A DNA stretch of 64,000 nt, from the NCBI GenBank assembly GCA_964035545.1, contig OZ037770.1:6944229-7008228 (forward strand), written 5' to 3'. The notes under the pieces are model-generated. The model saw only the letters and a list, made by a program, of their open reading frames with translations. It was not told the DNA's origin and made no database searches. Below are positions 18,007-31,100 of this stretch, piece by piece. The stretch comes from Bugula neritina (lineage: Eukaryota; Bryozoa; Gymnolaemata; Cheilostomatida; Bugulidae). A program made the position numbers and the translations under genes. Every line of letters begins with the position of its first letter. Position 1 is the first letter of the stretch.

Positions 18007-18244
18007 TATTATGTTCATTTTGATAGAGTAGCTGTATGTAGTCTAGGGAATTTAGAGCGTTTATTGCCTAGTAAGTTCGAGGCCAACAAAGACCATTGAT
18101 GATGTTAGGAAGAGCATCCAGTCATAATTGCTCCTGTGCCCTATCTGAATAAGTCCTTAGCCCAGTTTAACAAAACCCCTTTACATCAGAGGTTTCTAAT
18201 AGGCGACTAATAACTTGCATTAGTTCTATTATGTTCATTTTGAT
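18007..18244 (+). mobile_element. tRNA-derived SINE with 18-bp target-site duplication
   Basis: TATTATGTTCATTTTGAT occurs at 18007-18024 and again at 18227-18244, bounding a SINE of 202 bp (18025-18226). The SINE has a tRNA-like head with a degenerate B box (AGTTCGAGGCC) and the shared body ACAAAGACCATTGATGATGT, TAGGAAGAGCATCCAGTCAT, AATTGCTCCTGTGCC and AAGTCCTTAGCCC. Long, exact target-site duplications are the mark of LINE-mediated retroposition. Confidence 0.9.
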
Positions 18245-18380
18245 TGATGCTACCATACATGAAAATGAAAATATGATATATTTGCTTATTTATGAATACA
18301 GATTTTATAAGAATAGGAATTTAATGGTAATTAACAAGCTTATGCATAACCTTATTGATTTTGAGTTTAGCATTTCTTGT
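18245..18380. other. Short unique segment before satellite block
   Basis: AT-rich, no feature seen. The 76-codon frame at 18231-18461 starts in the SINE target duplication and ends in low-complexity T-rich repeats, so it is not called. Confidence 0.5.
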
Positions 18381-19075
18381 TACTTTTTGAATTCTTTTGC
18401 ATTTTTTTGCACTTTTTATTCTTTTTTGAACTTTTTCGCACTTTGTTTATATGTTCTATAGCAGCTTTTAGCACAACTTAGCTCTTGATAATTTTTTTCA
18501 TATGTTTGCACTTTTGGCTTTTTCTTGCAGCTCAATCCTAACATTTTTTAACACTTTTTAATAGTAGGCTACATTTTAGCACTTGTTAGCACTTTTTTCA
18601 CAATTTTTAGTACTTTAGCCTTTTTTAGCACTTCTAAGCATTTTTTTAGCAACCTTCAACACTTTTAAGCACCTTGCCGCATCCTTCAGTATAGTTTAGT
18701 ATTATTTCGCACTTTGTGCAGCCTTTTAGTTTTCTAAGTGTCAATTTTTATTACTTTTTAGCACTTTTTTACTAATTTTTTTACTCTTTAGCAATTTTAG
18801 CGTTTTTCAACAGTTGTTATTGTTTTTTGTATTTATTAGCAATTTTCACACTTCTCATTACTTTATGTACTTTTTTGTATTTACTAGCAGTATTTAGCAC
18901 TTTTTAGTATGTTTAAGCACTTTATAGCAATTTTTGGCATTATGTAGCAATTTTTAAAACTTGGTTGTACCTTTTAGTACTTCTTACCACTTTTTAGCAG
19001 ACTTTAGCATTTCTTAGCTGCTTCTAGCTGCTTTCAGCACAGTTTTACACTTCTTAGCATTTTTTAGAACTGATA
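18380..19075 (-). repeat. Degenerate decamer array, GTGCTAAAAA type (minus)
   Basis: T-rich sequence with TTTTTAGCAC spaced by about 10 bp (for example near 18570-18670 and 18895-19010), variants TTTTAGTACT, TTTCACAATT and TTTTTGCACT. Its complement, GTGCTAAAAA, is the same core as the decamer GTGCTAAAAC of the 22-32 kb satellite, in the opposite orientation. Much more decayed than the other arrays. Confidence 0.75.
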
Positions 19076-20905
19076 AACTGTAAAGCAATGTAACATAATT
19101 TAATATACTGTGATATAATATTGAGATAAACTGTAATACACTGTAACACACATTATTATAATATATTGCATTGTAAAACACTGTAGGATGTTGCAATGCA
19201 CTGTAACACACTATAATTATTATACTGTAATACAGTGTAGTACACTGTGATACGACGCAATGCACTGCAATGTACTGTAATATACCGTAACTAGCCGTAA
19301 AACTTTGTGATACAGTTTAATACTTTGTAATACACTGTAATACACTGTGATATACTGTAATACACTGTAATATACTGTAATACACTGTAATACACTGTAA
19401 TACACTGTGACAAACTGTAGAACACCGTAATAAACTCTGATGTATGGTGATAAACTGCAGTACATTGTGATATACTGTAATACACTGTAAAAGACTGTAA
19501 TATGCCCTAATACACTGGAATATACTGTAACAAACTGTAATACAATGTAATGGACTGTAATGCATTGAAATACACCGTAAGACACTGTGATATAATGCAA
19601 CAACTTGTGATAAACTTTGAAAAACTGCTATGCATAGTAATATACTTTATTGTATTGTGTTGAGACTGTAATAAACTGTAATATATTGCAATACACTGTA
19701 ATGCACTGTGATGCACTGTAATATACGTTAATACATTGTGATGCACTGTAATATATTGTGATAAACTGTTAAATATTGTGATAAACCTTAATATATGGTA
19801 ATGCACCATAATACACTGTAACACACTGTAGTATACTGTAATACACTGTAGTACACTGTAGTATAATGTAAAATATTGTGATACACTGCAATGCAGTGTA
19901 AGATACTGTGATATATTGAAATAGACAGCAATACACTGTAATATACAGGAAAAGGCAGTAATACGTTGTAATACACTGTTTAACATTGTAATGCACATTG
20001 TGATAAACTGTAATATATAGTAACACACTGTAATATACTGTAATACACTGCCATACACGGCAATACTCTATGGTACCCCGCAACAGGTTGTACGAAACTT
20101 TGATATAATGTAACAAACTGTAATATACTGTAATACAATGTAATATATTGTAATTTACTGTAGCATACTGTGATGAACAGTAATTTATTGAGATACACTG
20201 TAATATACTGTAATATATTATAAGACATTGTAACACACTGCAATAATCTGTAGTATAGTGTTATACATTGTAATATACTGAAATATACCGTATAACACTG
20301 TAATACACTGCAAATACACTATAATACATTGACACACTGTAATATATAGAGTAAGATGCTGTGAGAAACTGTAACATACAGTAATAAAATGTATAATTAA
20401 CTGTCAGATCCTATAACACACTGTAATAATATGTATTATAGAAAAATATATTGCACCATTTTATACTGTGATACACTGTAATACATTTTGAGGCATTGTA
20501 ATATTGTGTAACACACTGTAATACACTACAATAAACTGTAATACACTGTAATACACTGCAATAAATTGTAATAAAATGATTATTACACTGTAATACAATG
20601 TAATAAACTGTAAGATACTGTAATACACTGCATTGCAATATAATGCGCTGTAATAAGCTACAAGATGTTATACTGCAATACAGTACATTTCAATGTAAAA
20701 TACTGAAATATGAGGTAGTACACTGTAATGCATTGTAAACACTGTAATATACTGTTATAATTTGCAATACACTGTAATAAAATGTACTGCACTGCAATAC
20801 ACTGTAATATACTGTAGTACACTGTAATAATATACTGTAATAAATTGTGACACTGTAATACACACTAAGATACTGTAGGAATGCATTGCAATACAATGTA
20901 ATACA
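19076..20905 (-). repeat. Decamer satellite, GTRTATTACA type (minus)
   Basis: Tandem TACACTGTAA/TATACTGTAA decamers on the + strand, that is GTGTATTACA and GTATATTACA on the - strand. They are most regular at 19315-19405 and looser towards 20900. The - strand decamer matches the GTRTRTTNCA consensus of the 32-64 kb array. All long frames here (19220-20638, - strand) are repeats of Y-S-V-L-Q-Y-I-T-V type produced by the decamer and are not genes. Confidence 0.93.
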
Positions 20906-21351
20906 CAGGGGACCTGTTCCGATTTTAGGTAAAAAGGCACAGGTAAAAATCGCACACTGGTGTTAAATTTTCCTAAATTTAAAGCTCAAACCCCAAACCC
21001 TCCATTCCAAGCCCCCGACCCTTGAACTCCAAACCCCTACCCCTAACTCAAATCCCCACCCCTAAACTTCAGAACTCCAGAAACAAACCCAAAATCTTCA
21101 CCTCAAACCAGTCTTTCAAACTCCAAACCCCCACCCCAATATTGAAAACATGTGCTATTTTTACCTACTTTTCCATTTGTGCCATCATTACCTGTGCCAT
21201 TTCTACTGGACACCACCCAATTGGAGAATATTTCAAATCACTCTTCATTGCTGAATTGTAAATCTACTCAATGGCCTTTGGGTTTGGGAAAATTTACCAC
21301 CAGTGTGCGATTTTTACCTGTGCCATTTTTTATTTAAAATTGGAACCGGTT
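20906..21351. mobile_element. MITE-like element with TIRs of about 60 bp
   Basis: The two ends are inverted copies. A perfectly conserved 27-bp core (20936-20962 and 21298-21324, containing GGCACAGGTAAAAATCGCAC) is flanked by similar sequence on both sides: ACCTGTTCCGATTTTAGG near 20912 and, inverted, AACCGGTTCCAATTTTAA near 21350. The left end begins CAGGGG, as in some hAT-like elements. No transposase. It sits exactly at the edge of the decamer satellite; the target-site duplication is not clear. Confidence 0.8.
21027..21066 (-). other. Potential G-quadruplex
   Basis: On the + strand four C4 runs occur within 32 nt (CCCCTACCCC, a 10-nt spacer, CCCCACCCC). The - strand therefore has four G4 runs with loops of 1, about 10 and 2 nt. 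It lies within a C-rich interior (20980-21145) of the MITE-like element. Confidence 0.7.
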
Positions 21352-21539
21352 CTTCTCCTATAACAGTTCATTGAGTGTGGGGAACGACATCATGTTTTTA
21401 ATAGAGACGCCACCACATTGGTGTAATTTTAAAAACATTGCTGCTGCTATGAAAAGCAATGATATGATGATTGTTCTCCTGCATTTTTAAGTTCAGAATA
21501 TTTAGTGTAGCAAAGATATTAATGAGTTATGTAGTATAC

Positions 21540-21975
21540 TATTCATTGAAACTGACTTGCATGGCTGCTGAAAGTTGGCCCGAAGCTAGAAGAAGCAGGA
21601 TGGCAGGCACCTCGGAGGTCTCGAAGACCGCAAGGCCTACCCGATCCTCCAGCCTGGCCACTCCGTAACCGGTTCGCGGGGTTGCCCGAGGAGGATGTGG
21701 AAGAGGACTCAGCTTACTCGCAACGGTACCCCAAGCTGTCATTCCGACCTCAGAAAACTCCCGTCGTCTTCAAGACAACACAGAGGAGGCCCGCTGTGCG
21801 AACCCACTTTGTGCCTCCCCTAGAGACTAACCGCTCCAGGAGCACCCAGCAGTATGGAAGCAGCTACTTCCCGCTCGGAAAAAAACTCGGGTAAAGCTGT
21901 CACATTCCTACTGGATACTGGAGGCACTACCAACCTGTTGAGTAGGCGTCTCTTTGACACTCTTGGTGCCTGAGA
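21540..21975 (+). pseudogene. Gypsy-type gag-pol fragment with protease active site
   Basis: GC-rich insert on the + strand. At 21890-21973 it reads GKAVTFLLDTGGTTNLLSRR then LFDTLGA and a stop, the retropepsin active-site block, closely resembling the LLDTG block of the element at 11758-16597 (with Gly in place of the Cys after DTG). The preceding 21562-21889 encodes a basic, polar linker in shifting frames. It is a second, truncated copy of a related family. Its right end merges at about 21975 into the satellite. Confidence 0.75.
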
Positions 21976-23065
21976 GCAGGCGAGCCTGAGCCAGTGTGCT
22001 AAACTTAGCCAAAGATGCTAATAGTGCCAATAAGTGCCCAGAGGTTCTGAAATGTGCCCAATAGTGCTAATAGTACATTGATTGTGCTCAACAGTGCCAA
22101 AATGTGCTAAGACATGCCCAAATGTGCTGAATTGAGCCAAATATGCTAACACTAACTATAAATGTCCAGAAGTTCCGAAACAGGCCTAATAGTGCTAATA
22201 GTAGAACTAGTCTGCCAAACAGTGGCCAAATGTGCTAAAACATGTCCAAATGTGCTAAAACATTCCCCAATGTGCAATCTTGAGCCAAATATGCTAATAG
22301 TACAAATAAGTGCTCCGAGGTACTGAAACGTGCCCAAGAGTGCTAGTAGTAAAACTAGTGTGCACAACAGTTCTCAAATGCGTTAAAACATGTCCAAATG
22401 TGCTAAATTGAGCAAAATATAGTATTAGTACCAATACGTGCCCAGAGGTTTTGAAATGTGCGCAATAGTGCAAATAGTAAAACTAGTTGCTTAACAGGTC
22501 CCAATTGTGCGAAAACATGCCCAAATGTGCTAAATTGAGCCAAATATGCTAATAGTACCAATACGTGCCCAGAGATTTTGAAACGTGCGCAATAGTGCAA
22601 ATAGTAGAACTAGTTGCCTATCAGGTCCCAAATGTGCTAAAACATGCCCAAATGTGCTAAATTGTGCCAAACATGCTAATAGTACCAATAAGTGCCCAGA
22701 GGTTCTGAAACGTGCCCAATGGCGCTAATAGTAAAACTAGTGCGCTCAACAGTTCCCAAATGTGCTAAAACATGCCCAAATGTGCTGAATTGAGCCAAAT
22801 ATGCAAATAAAGACAATAAGTGCCCAGAAGTTCTGAAATAGGCCCTATAGTGCTAATAGTAGAAATAGTGTGCTTAACAGTGCCCAAATGAGCTAAAACA
22901 TGCCCAAACATGCTAAATTTAGCCAAAGATGCTAATAGTGCCAATAGGTGCTCAGAAGTTCTGAAAAGTGCCCTATAGTGCTAATAGTATACCTAGTCTG
23001 CTTGACAGTGCCCGAATGTGCTGAAATATGCCCAAATGTGCTAAATTGAGCCAAATATGCTAATA

Positions 23066-23821
23066 CACAGGATAGTTTAGGGCAACCTTTTAGCTGCAAC
23101 TGCCTTGCTGAGGTTTGCATTGTAATCATATAATAATTCAGTGCCAGGAAAATGAAATCTCACCTAATTGTGCTAGAGTCAAAATTTAAAAACTCTGTTG
23201 TAGATCTTTTATTTTTCCAGTGTAAGTTTTTTGGAAACTTCAATTTTCAATTTTTTTGCGAAGTTATAGACAAAGAACTGCCCAATTTTGGCCAATTTTG
23301 CCTGAAAAGCTGACTTTTCAGTGGCAGTAAAATATCTCAGCAGCAAAACATGATATCTGAATAAAAATTGCGCTGCTAGAATCCTGAGACATTTCTCCAG
23401 TGCAAATTGTTTTCTTTTTCCAATAACTTTTCTAGATTGCCCAGAAATTGGTGATTTATACACTGAAAATGCCATATTTTTTCATGGGTAATTAGCAGCG
23501 CGCAGCCCTTCACGCTTCAATGAGCACCTAGAGATCAGAAGATATTGGCGCGTACATGCTAATTACAGGGTTGCTTGCTGGCAGGCCATAATGAGTAGCT
23601 CGCTTTGTACTTTGTTTATGTAGCACCCATAATGGAATGTTGATAGAAAACACAACCCGAACGAAGGTTGCTGCTTATTGGTTGTAGTTTGATCTTAGGC
23701 TAAACAAATGCAAGTAGGCAAGACGCATGCCACCCGCAGGGCAATATTATTCAAGAACATAAACTACATTTTGAGAGAAATTTGTGATATTCTTAGTGAG
23801 GGTGCCCTTAACTATCCTGTG
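23066..23821 (-). mobile_element. TIR element, copy 1 (in satellite A)
   Basis: 756 bp bounded by CACAGGATAGTTTAGGGCA at the left and its inverted copy (GGGTGCCCTTAACTATCCTG, TG) at the right. The satellite reads on across it: ...GCTAATA | element | TAGTAAC..., against GCTAATAGTAAC in intact units, so TA is duplicated. Oriented opposite to copies 3 and 4. No transposase; the 88-codon frame at 23209-23475 (- strand) is not a recognised protein. A non-autonomous DNA transposon of undetermined superfamily. Confidence 0.88.
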
Positions 23822-23893
23822 TAGTAACAATAAGCGCTCAGAGGTTCTGAAATTTTCCCAATAGTGCTAATAGTAGAACTAGTGTGCTCAACA

Positions 23894-23932
23894 GGCAGTT
23901 GCAGCTAAAAGGTTGCCCTTAACTATCCTGTG
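23894..23932 (-). mobile_element. Solo end of the TIR element
   Basis: 39 bp identical in sequence to one end of the 755-bp element (GCAGTTGCAGCTAAAAGG then TTGCCCTTAACTATCC and TGTG), with satellite on both sides and no partner end. It lies 72 bp beyond copy 1. It could be a relic of excision, deletion or abortive insertion. Confidence 0.85.
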
Positions 23933-26900
23933 AAGTGCCAAGAAATTCTGAAACAGGCCCAATAGTGCTAATAGTGTGCCTAACAGTGCCCAAACGTGCT
24001 TAAACAAGCCAAAATGTGCTAAAACATGCCCAAATGTGCTAAAACATGCCAAATATGCTAATAGCATCAATAAGTTCCCAGAGGTTCTGAAACGTGCCCA
24101 ATACTGCTAATAATAGAACTAGTGTGCGCAACAGTGCCCAAATGTGCTAAAACATTCCCAAATGTGCTAAAACATGCCTAAATGTGCTAAATTGAGCCAA
24201 ATGTGCTGATAAGGCCAATAAGTGCCCAGAGGTTTTAAAATGCGCCCAATAGTGGTAATAGTAGAACTAGTCTGCGCAACAGGGCCAAAATGTGCTAAAA
24301 CAAGCCCAAATGTGCAAAACTGAGCCAAATATGCTAATAGTAACAATAAGGTTCAGAAGTTCTGAAACAGGCCCAATAGTGCTAATAGTAGAACTAGTGT
24401 GCTCAACAGTGCCAAAATGTGCTAAAACACGCCCAAATGTGCTAAACTGAGCCAAATATGCTAATAGTAACAATAAGGTCCAGAAGTTCTGAAACAGGCC
24501 CAATGGTGCTAATAGTAGAACTAGTCTGCCTAATAGTGCCCAAATGTGCTAAAACATGCCCCAATGTCCTAAAACATGCCAAAATGTGCTAAATTGAGAC
24601 AAATATTCTGATAGTAAAAATAAGTGCCCAGAGGTTCTAAAACGTGCCCAATGGTGCTTATAGTAAAACTAATGTGCTCAACAGTTCTTAAATGTGCTAA
24701 AACATGCCCAAATGTGCGGAATTGAGCCAAATATACTAATAGTAACAACAAGTGCCCAGAGGTTTTGAAATGTGCCCTAAAGTGCTATTAGTAGAAGAAC
24801 TGTGCTTAACAGTAACAAAAAGTGCTAAAACATGCTCAAATGTGCTAAATTGAGCCATATTTGCTAAGAGTAACGATAAGGTCCAGAAGTTCTGAAACAG
24901 GCCCAATGTTGCCAATAGTAGAACTAGTGTGCTTAACAGTGCCCAAATGTGCTAAAACATGTCCAAATGTGCTAAAACATGCCCCAATGTGCAATATTGA
25001 GTCAAATATGCTAATGGTACCAATAAGTGCCCAGAGGCTCTGAAACGTGCCCAATGGCGCTAATAGTAAAACGAAATGTCCCTAACAGTTCCCAAATGTG
25101 CTAAAACATGCCTAAATGTACTAAATTGAGCCAAATGTGCTGATGAAGCCAATAAGTGCCCAGAGGTTTTGAAATGTGCTCAACAGTGCTAATAGTGGAA
25201 CTAGTGTGCTTAACAGTGCCCAAATGTGCTAAAAAATTCTCAAATTGGCTAAAACATGCCCAAATGTGGTAGATTGGGCAAAATATACTATTAGTACCAA
25301 TAGGGCCCAGAGGTATTGCAAAGCGCGCAACAGTGCAAATAGCGGAACTAGTTGCTTAAAAGGTCCGAAATGTGCTAAAACATGCTCAAAGGTGTTAAAT
25401 TAGGTCAAATATGCTAACACTACCAATGAGTGCGCAGAGGTTCTGAAATGTGTCCTATAGTGCTATAAGTAGAAATAGTGTGCTTAACAGTACCAAAATG
25501 TGCTAAAACAAACACAAATGTGCTGAATTGAGCCGAATATGCTAAAAGTAACAATAAAGTCCAAAAGTTCTGAAACAGGCCCAAAAATGTTAATAGTAGA
25601 ACTAGTGTGACTAACAGTGCCCAAATGTGCTAAAACATGTCCAAATGTGCTAAAACATGCCCAAATGTGCTAATTTAAGCCAAATATGCTAATAGTAATA
25701 ATAAGTGCCCAGAACTTCTGGAACGTTTCCAATAGTGCAAATAGTAAAACTAGTGTGCTTAACAGTGCCCAAAAGTGCTAAAACATGCCCAGATGTGCTA
25801 TATTGAGAAAAAATATTCTAATAGTAACAATGAGTGCCCAGAGGTTCTGAAATGTGCCAAATGGCGCTAATAGTAAAACTAATGTGCTCAACAGCTCCCA
25901 AATCTGCTAAAACATGCCCAAATGTGCTGAATTGAGCCAAATATGCTAATAGTAACAACAAGTGCTCAGAGGTTCTGACACATTCCCAATAGTGGTAATA
26001 GTAGAACTAGTGTGCTCAACACTTTTCAAATCTGCCAAAACAAACCCAAAGGTGCTAAATTGAGCCAAATGTGCTAATAAGGCCAATAAGTGCCCAAAGG
26101 TTCTGAAATGTGCTAATAGTGCTAATAGTGGAACTAGTGTGCCTAACAGTGCCGAAATGTGATAAAACATGCCCAAATGTGCTAAATTGAGCTGAATATG
26201 AAAAAGTACCAATAAGTGCCCAGAACTTCTGAAAGGTTCTCAATAGTGCAAAAAGTAGAAATGCTGTGCCTAACAATACCAAAATGTGCTAAAACAAACC
26301 CAAATGTGCTAAATGGAGCCAAATATGCTAATAGTAACAATATGTGCTCCGAGGTTCAGAAACGTTCCCAATAGTGCTAACAGTAGAATTAGTGTGCTCA
26401 ACAGTGCCAAAAAGTGCTAAAACATGCCCAAATGTGCTAAACTGAGTCAAATATGCTAATAGTAACAATAAGGTCCAGAAGTTCTGAAACATGCCCAATA
26501 GTGCTAATAGTAGAACTAGTGTGCCTAAATGTGCCTAAATGTGCTAAAACATGTCCAAATGTGCTAAAACATGCTTCAATGTGCAATCTTGAGCCAAATA
26601 TGCTAAGAGTACCAATAAGTGCTCAGAGGTTCAGAAACGTTCCCAATAAAGCTAACAGTAGAACTAGTGGTCTCAACAGTGCCAAAAAGTGCTAAAACAT
26701 GCCTAAATGTACTAAATTGAGCCAAATATGCTGATAAAGCCAATAAGTGCCTAGAGGTTCTGAAATGTGCCCAACAGTGCTAATAGTGGAACTGGTGTGC
26801 TCAACAGTGCCAAAATGTGCTAAAACATGCCCAATTGTGCTAAATTGAGCAAAATATGCTTATAGAAACAATAAGGTCCGGAAGTTCTGAAACAGGCCCA

Positions 26901-27371
26901 ACAGTGCTAATAGTAGAACTGGTGTGCCTAACAGTGCCTAAATGTGCTAAAATATGTCCAAATGTGCTAAAACATGCCTCAATGTGCAATTTTGAGCCAA
27001 ATATGCTAATAGTACCAATAAGTGCCCAGAACCTCTGGAACGTTTTCAATAGTGCAAACAGTAGAAATAGTGTGCTTAACAGTGCCCAAAAGTGCTAAAA
27101 CATGCCCAAATGTGCTAAATTTAGACAAATATCCTAATAGTAACAATAAGTGCCCAGAGGTTCTGAAATGTGCCCAATGGCGCTAATAGTAAAACTAATG
27201 TGCTCAACAGCTCCCAAATCTGCTAAAACATGCCCAAATTTGCTAAATTGAGCCAAATATGCTAATAGTAACAATGAGTGCCAAGAAGTTCTGAAGCAGG
27301 CCCAATAGTGCTGAAATGGCGCTAATAGTAAAACTAATGTGCTCAACAGCTCCCAAATCTGCTAGAACATG

Positions 27372-28124
27372 CACAGGATAGTTAAGGGCAACCTTTTAGC
27401 TGCAACTGCCTTGCTGAGGTTTGCATTGTAATCATATAAGAATTCAGTACCAGTAAAATAAAATCTCACCTAATTGTGCTAGAGTCAAAATTTAAAAACT
27501 ATGTTGTAGATCTTGTTTTTCCCCAGTGCAATTTTTTGGAAACTTCAATTTTCATTTTTTTGCAAAGCTATAGACAAAAAACTGCCCAATTTTGGCCAGT
27601 TTTGCCATAAAAGCTGACTTTTCAGTACCAGTAAAATGTCTCAGCAGCAAAAGATGATATCTGAATAAAAATTGCACTGCTGGAATCCTGAGATATTTCT
27701 CCTGTGCAAATTTTTTTCATTTTCCAATAACTCTGCTAGATTGCCCATAAATCGGTGATTTATACACTGAAAATGCCATATTTTTCATAAGAAACTAGCA
27801 GCGCGCAGTGCTTCACGCTTCAATGAGCACCTAGAGATGAGAAGATATTGGCGCGTACATGCTAATTATAGGCTTGCTAGCTGGCAGGCTCTAATGAATA
27901 GCTTGCTTTGTACTTTGTTTATGTAGCACCCATAATGGAATGTTGATAGATAACGCAGCCCTAATGAAGGTTGCTGCTCATTGGCTGTAGTTTATTCTTA
28001 GGCTAAACAAATGCAAGTAGGCAACACGCATGCCACCCGCAGAATGATATTATTCAAGAACCTGAACTACATTTTGAAAGAAATTTATGATATTCTTAGT
28101 GAGGATGCCCTTAACTATCCTGTG
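27372..28124 (-). mobile_element. TIR element, copy 2 (in satellite A)
   Basis: 753 bp, same termini (CACAGGATAGTTAAGGGCA and inverted) and same orientation as copy 1, with scattered substitutions. Junctions ...AACATG | element | TGCCCAAAT... against AACATGCCCAAAT in intact units give a TG duplication. Confidence 0.88.
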
Positions 28125-31100
28125 TGCCCAAATGTGCTAAATCGAGCCAAATATGCTAATAGTAACAATGAGTGCCAAGAAGTTCTGAAACAGGCCAAAT
28201 AGTGCTGATAGTAGAACTAGTGTGCCTAACAGTTTCCAAATCTGCTAAAACATGTCCAAATAATATGTTAAAACATGCCCAAATGTGGGAAATTGAGCAA
28301 AATATGCTAATAGTACCAATGGGGCCCAGAAGTTTTAAAACGTGCGCAATAGTGCAAATAGTAGAACTAGTGTGCTTAACAGGTTCCAAATGTGCTAAAA
28401 CATGCCCAAATGTGCGAAATTGAGCCATATATGCCAAAAGTACCAATGAGTGCCCAGAGAGACTGAAATGTGTTCTGAAGTGCTATTAGTAGAAGAACTG
28501 TGCTTAACAGTGCCAACATGTGCTAAAACATGCTCAAATGTGCTAAATTGAGCCAATTATACTAATAGTAACATCAAGTGCCCAGAAGTTCTGAAATGTG
28601 CCCTAAAGTGCTATTAGTAGAAGAACTGTGCTTAACAGTAACAAAGAGTGCTAAAACATGAAAAAATATGCTAAATTAAGCCCAATATGCTAATAGTACC
28701 AATAAGTTCCGAAAGGTTCTGAATTGTGCCTAATAGTGCTAATAATAGAACTAGTGTGCTTAACAGTGCCCAAATGTCCTAAAACATTTTCAAATTGGCT
28801 AAAACATGCCCAAATTGCAATCTTGTGACAAATATGCTAATAGTAACAATAAGTGCTCAGAGGTTCTGAAACGTGCGCAATAGTGCAAATAATAGAACTA
28901 ATGTGCTTAACAGTGCCCAAATGTGCTAAAACATGCCCAAAGGTACTAAATTAGGCCAAATATGCTAATAGTACCAATGGGTGCGCAGAGGTTCTGAAAT
29001 GTGCCCTATAATGCTAATAGTAGAAATAGTGTGCCTAACAGTACCAAAATGTGCTAAATTGAACCCAAATGTGCTAAATTGAGCCAAATATGCTAATAGT
29101 AACACTTAGTGCTCAGACGTTCTGAAACGTTCCCAATAGTGCTTGTAGTAGAACTAGACTGCTTAACGGTGCCCGAATGTGGAAAAACATGCCCAAATGT
29201 GCTAAATTGAACTGAATATGAAATAGTAGCAATAAGTGCCCATTACCTCTGAAAGGTTATCAATAATGCAAACAGTAGAAATAGTGTGCCTAACAGTACC
29301 AAAATGAGCTAAAACAAACCCAAATGTGCTAAACTGAGCCAAATATGCTAATAGTAACAATAAGTGCTCAGAGGTTCTGAACCGTTTCCAATAGTCTAAT
29401 AGTATAACTAGTGTGCTCAACAGTGCCAAACTGTGCTAAAACATGCCCAAATGGGCTAAGTTGAGCCAAATATGCTAATAGTACCAATAAGTTCCCAGAG
29501 GGTTTGAAACGTGCCCAATCGTGCTAATAATAGAACTAATGTGCTTAACAGTGCCCAAATGTGCTAAAACATGTCCAAATGTGTTAAAACATGCCAAAAT
29601 GTAGTAGATTGAGCAAAATGTGCTAATAGTACCAATAAGTTCCCAGAGGTTCTGAAAGGTGCCCAATAGTGCTAATAATAGAACTAATGTGCTTAACAGT
29701 GCCCAAATGTGCTAAAACATTCTCAAACTGGCTAAAACATGCCAAAATGTGGTAGATTGAGCAAAATATGCTAATAGTACCAGTACGTTCCCAGAGGTAT
29801 TGAAATGTGCGGAATAGTGCAAATAGCAGAACTAGTTGCTTAAAAGGTCCCAAATGTGCTAAAACATGCCCAAAGATGCTAAATTAGGCCAATTATGCTA
29901 ATAGTACTAATGGGTGCGCAGAGGTTCTAAAACCGGCAAAATAGTGCTAATAGTAGAACTAGTGTGCTCAACAGTGCCAAAATGTGCGAAAACAAACCCG
30001 AATGTGCTAAATTGAGCCGAGTATGCTAATATTAACACTAAGTGCTCAGAGGTTCTGAAACGTTCCCAATAGTGCTAATAGTATAACTAGTGTGCTCAAC
30101 AGTGCCAAAATGTGCTAAAACATGCCCAAATGTGCTAAATTGAGCCAAATAGGCTGATAAGGCCAATAAGTGCCAAGAGATTCTGAAATGTGCCGAATAG
30201 TGCTAATAGTAGAACTAGTGTGCTCATCAGTGCCAAAATGTGCTAAAACATTCCCAAATGTGCTGAATTGAGCCAAATATGCTAATAGTAACAATAAGGT
30301 CCAGAAGTTCTGAAACAGGCTAAATAGTGCTAATAATAGAACTAGTGTGCCTAACAATGCCCAAACGTGCTAAAACATGTCCAAATGTGCTAAAACACGC
30401 CCCAATGTGCAATCTGGAGCCAAATATGCTAATAGTACCAATAAGTGCCCAGAACTTCTGGAACGCTTTCAATAGTGCAATTAGTAGAACTAGTGTGCTT
30501 AACAGTGCCCAAATGTGTTAAAACATGCCCAATTGTGCTAAATTGAGACAAATATTCTAATACTAACAATAGATGCCCAGAGTTTTTGAAACGTGCCCAA
30601 TGGCGCTAATAGTGAAACTAATGTGCTCAACAGTGCCCAAATGTGATAAAACATGCTTAAAATTGCTAAATTGAGCCAAATGTGCTGATAAAGCCAATAA
30701 ATGCCTAGAGGTTCTGAAATGTGCCCAACAGCGCTAATAGTGGAACTAGTGTGCCTAACGGTGCCTAAATGAGATAAAATATGCCCAAATGTGCTGAATT
30801 GAGCCAAATATGCTAATAGTACAAATGAGTGCCCAGAAATTTTGAAACGGGCCCAATAGTGCTAATAGTAGAACTAGTGTGCGTAACAGTGCCCAAATGT
30901 GCTAAAACATGTCCAAATGTGTTAAAACATGCCCAAATGTGGTAAATTGAGCAAAATATGCTAATAGTATCAATAGGGCTCAGAGGTTCTGACAGATTCC
31001 CAATAGTGCTAATAGTAGAACTAGTCTGCTCAACAGTGCCAAAATGCGCTAATACATGCCTAAATGTGCTAAGTTGAGTCAAATATGCTAATAAAAACAA

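Noticed and set aside
19220-20638. Several - strand frames of 60-183 codons
   Set aside because: Composed only of the decamer repeat read in triplets; no domain and no non-repetitive part.
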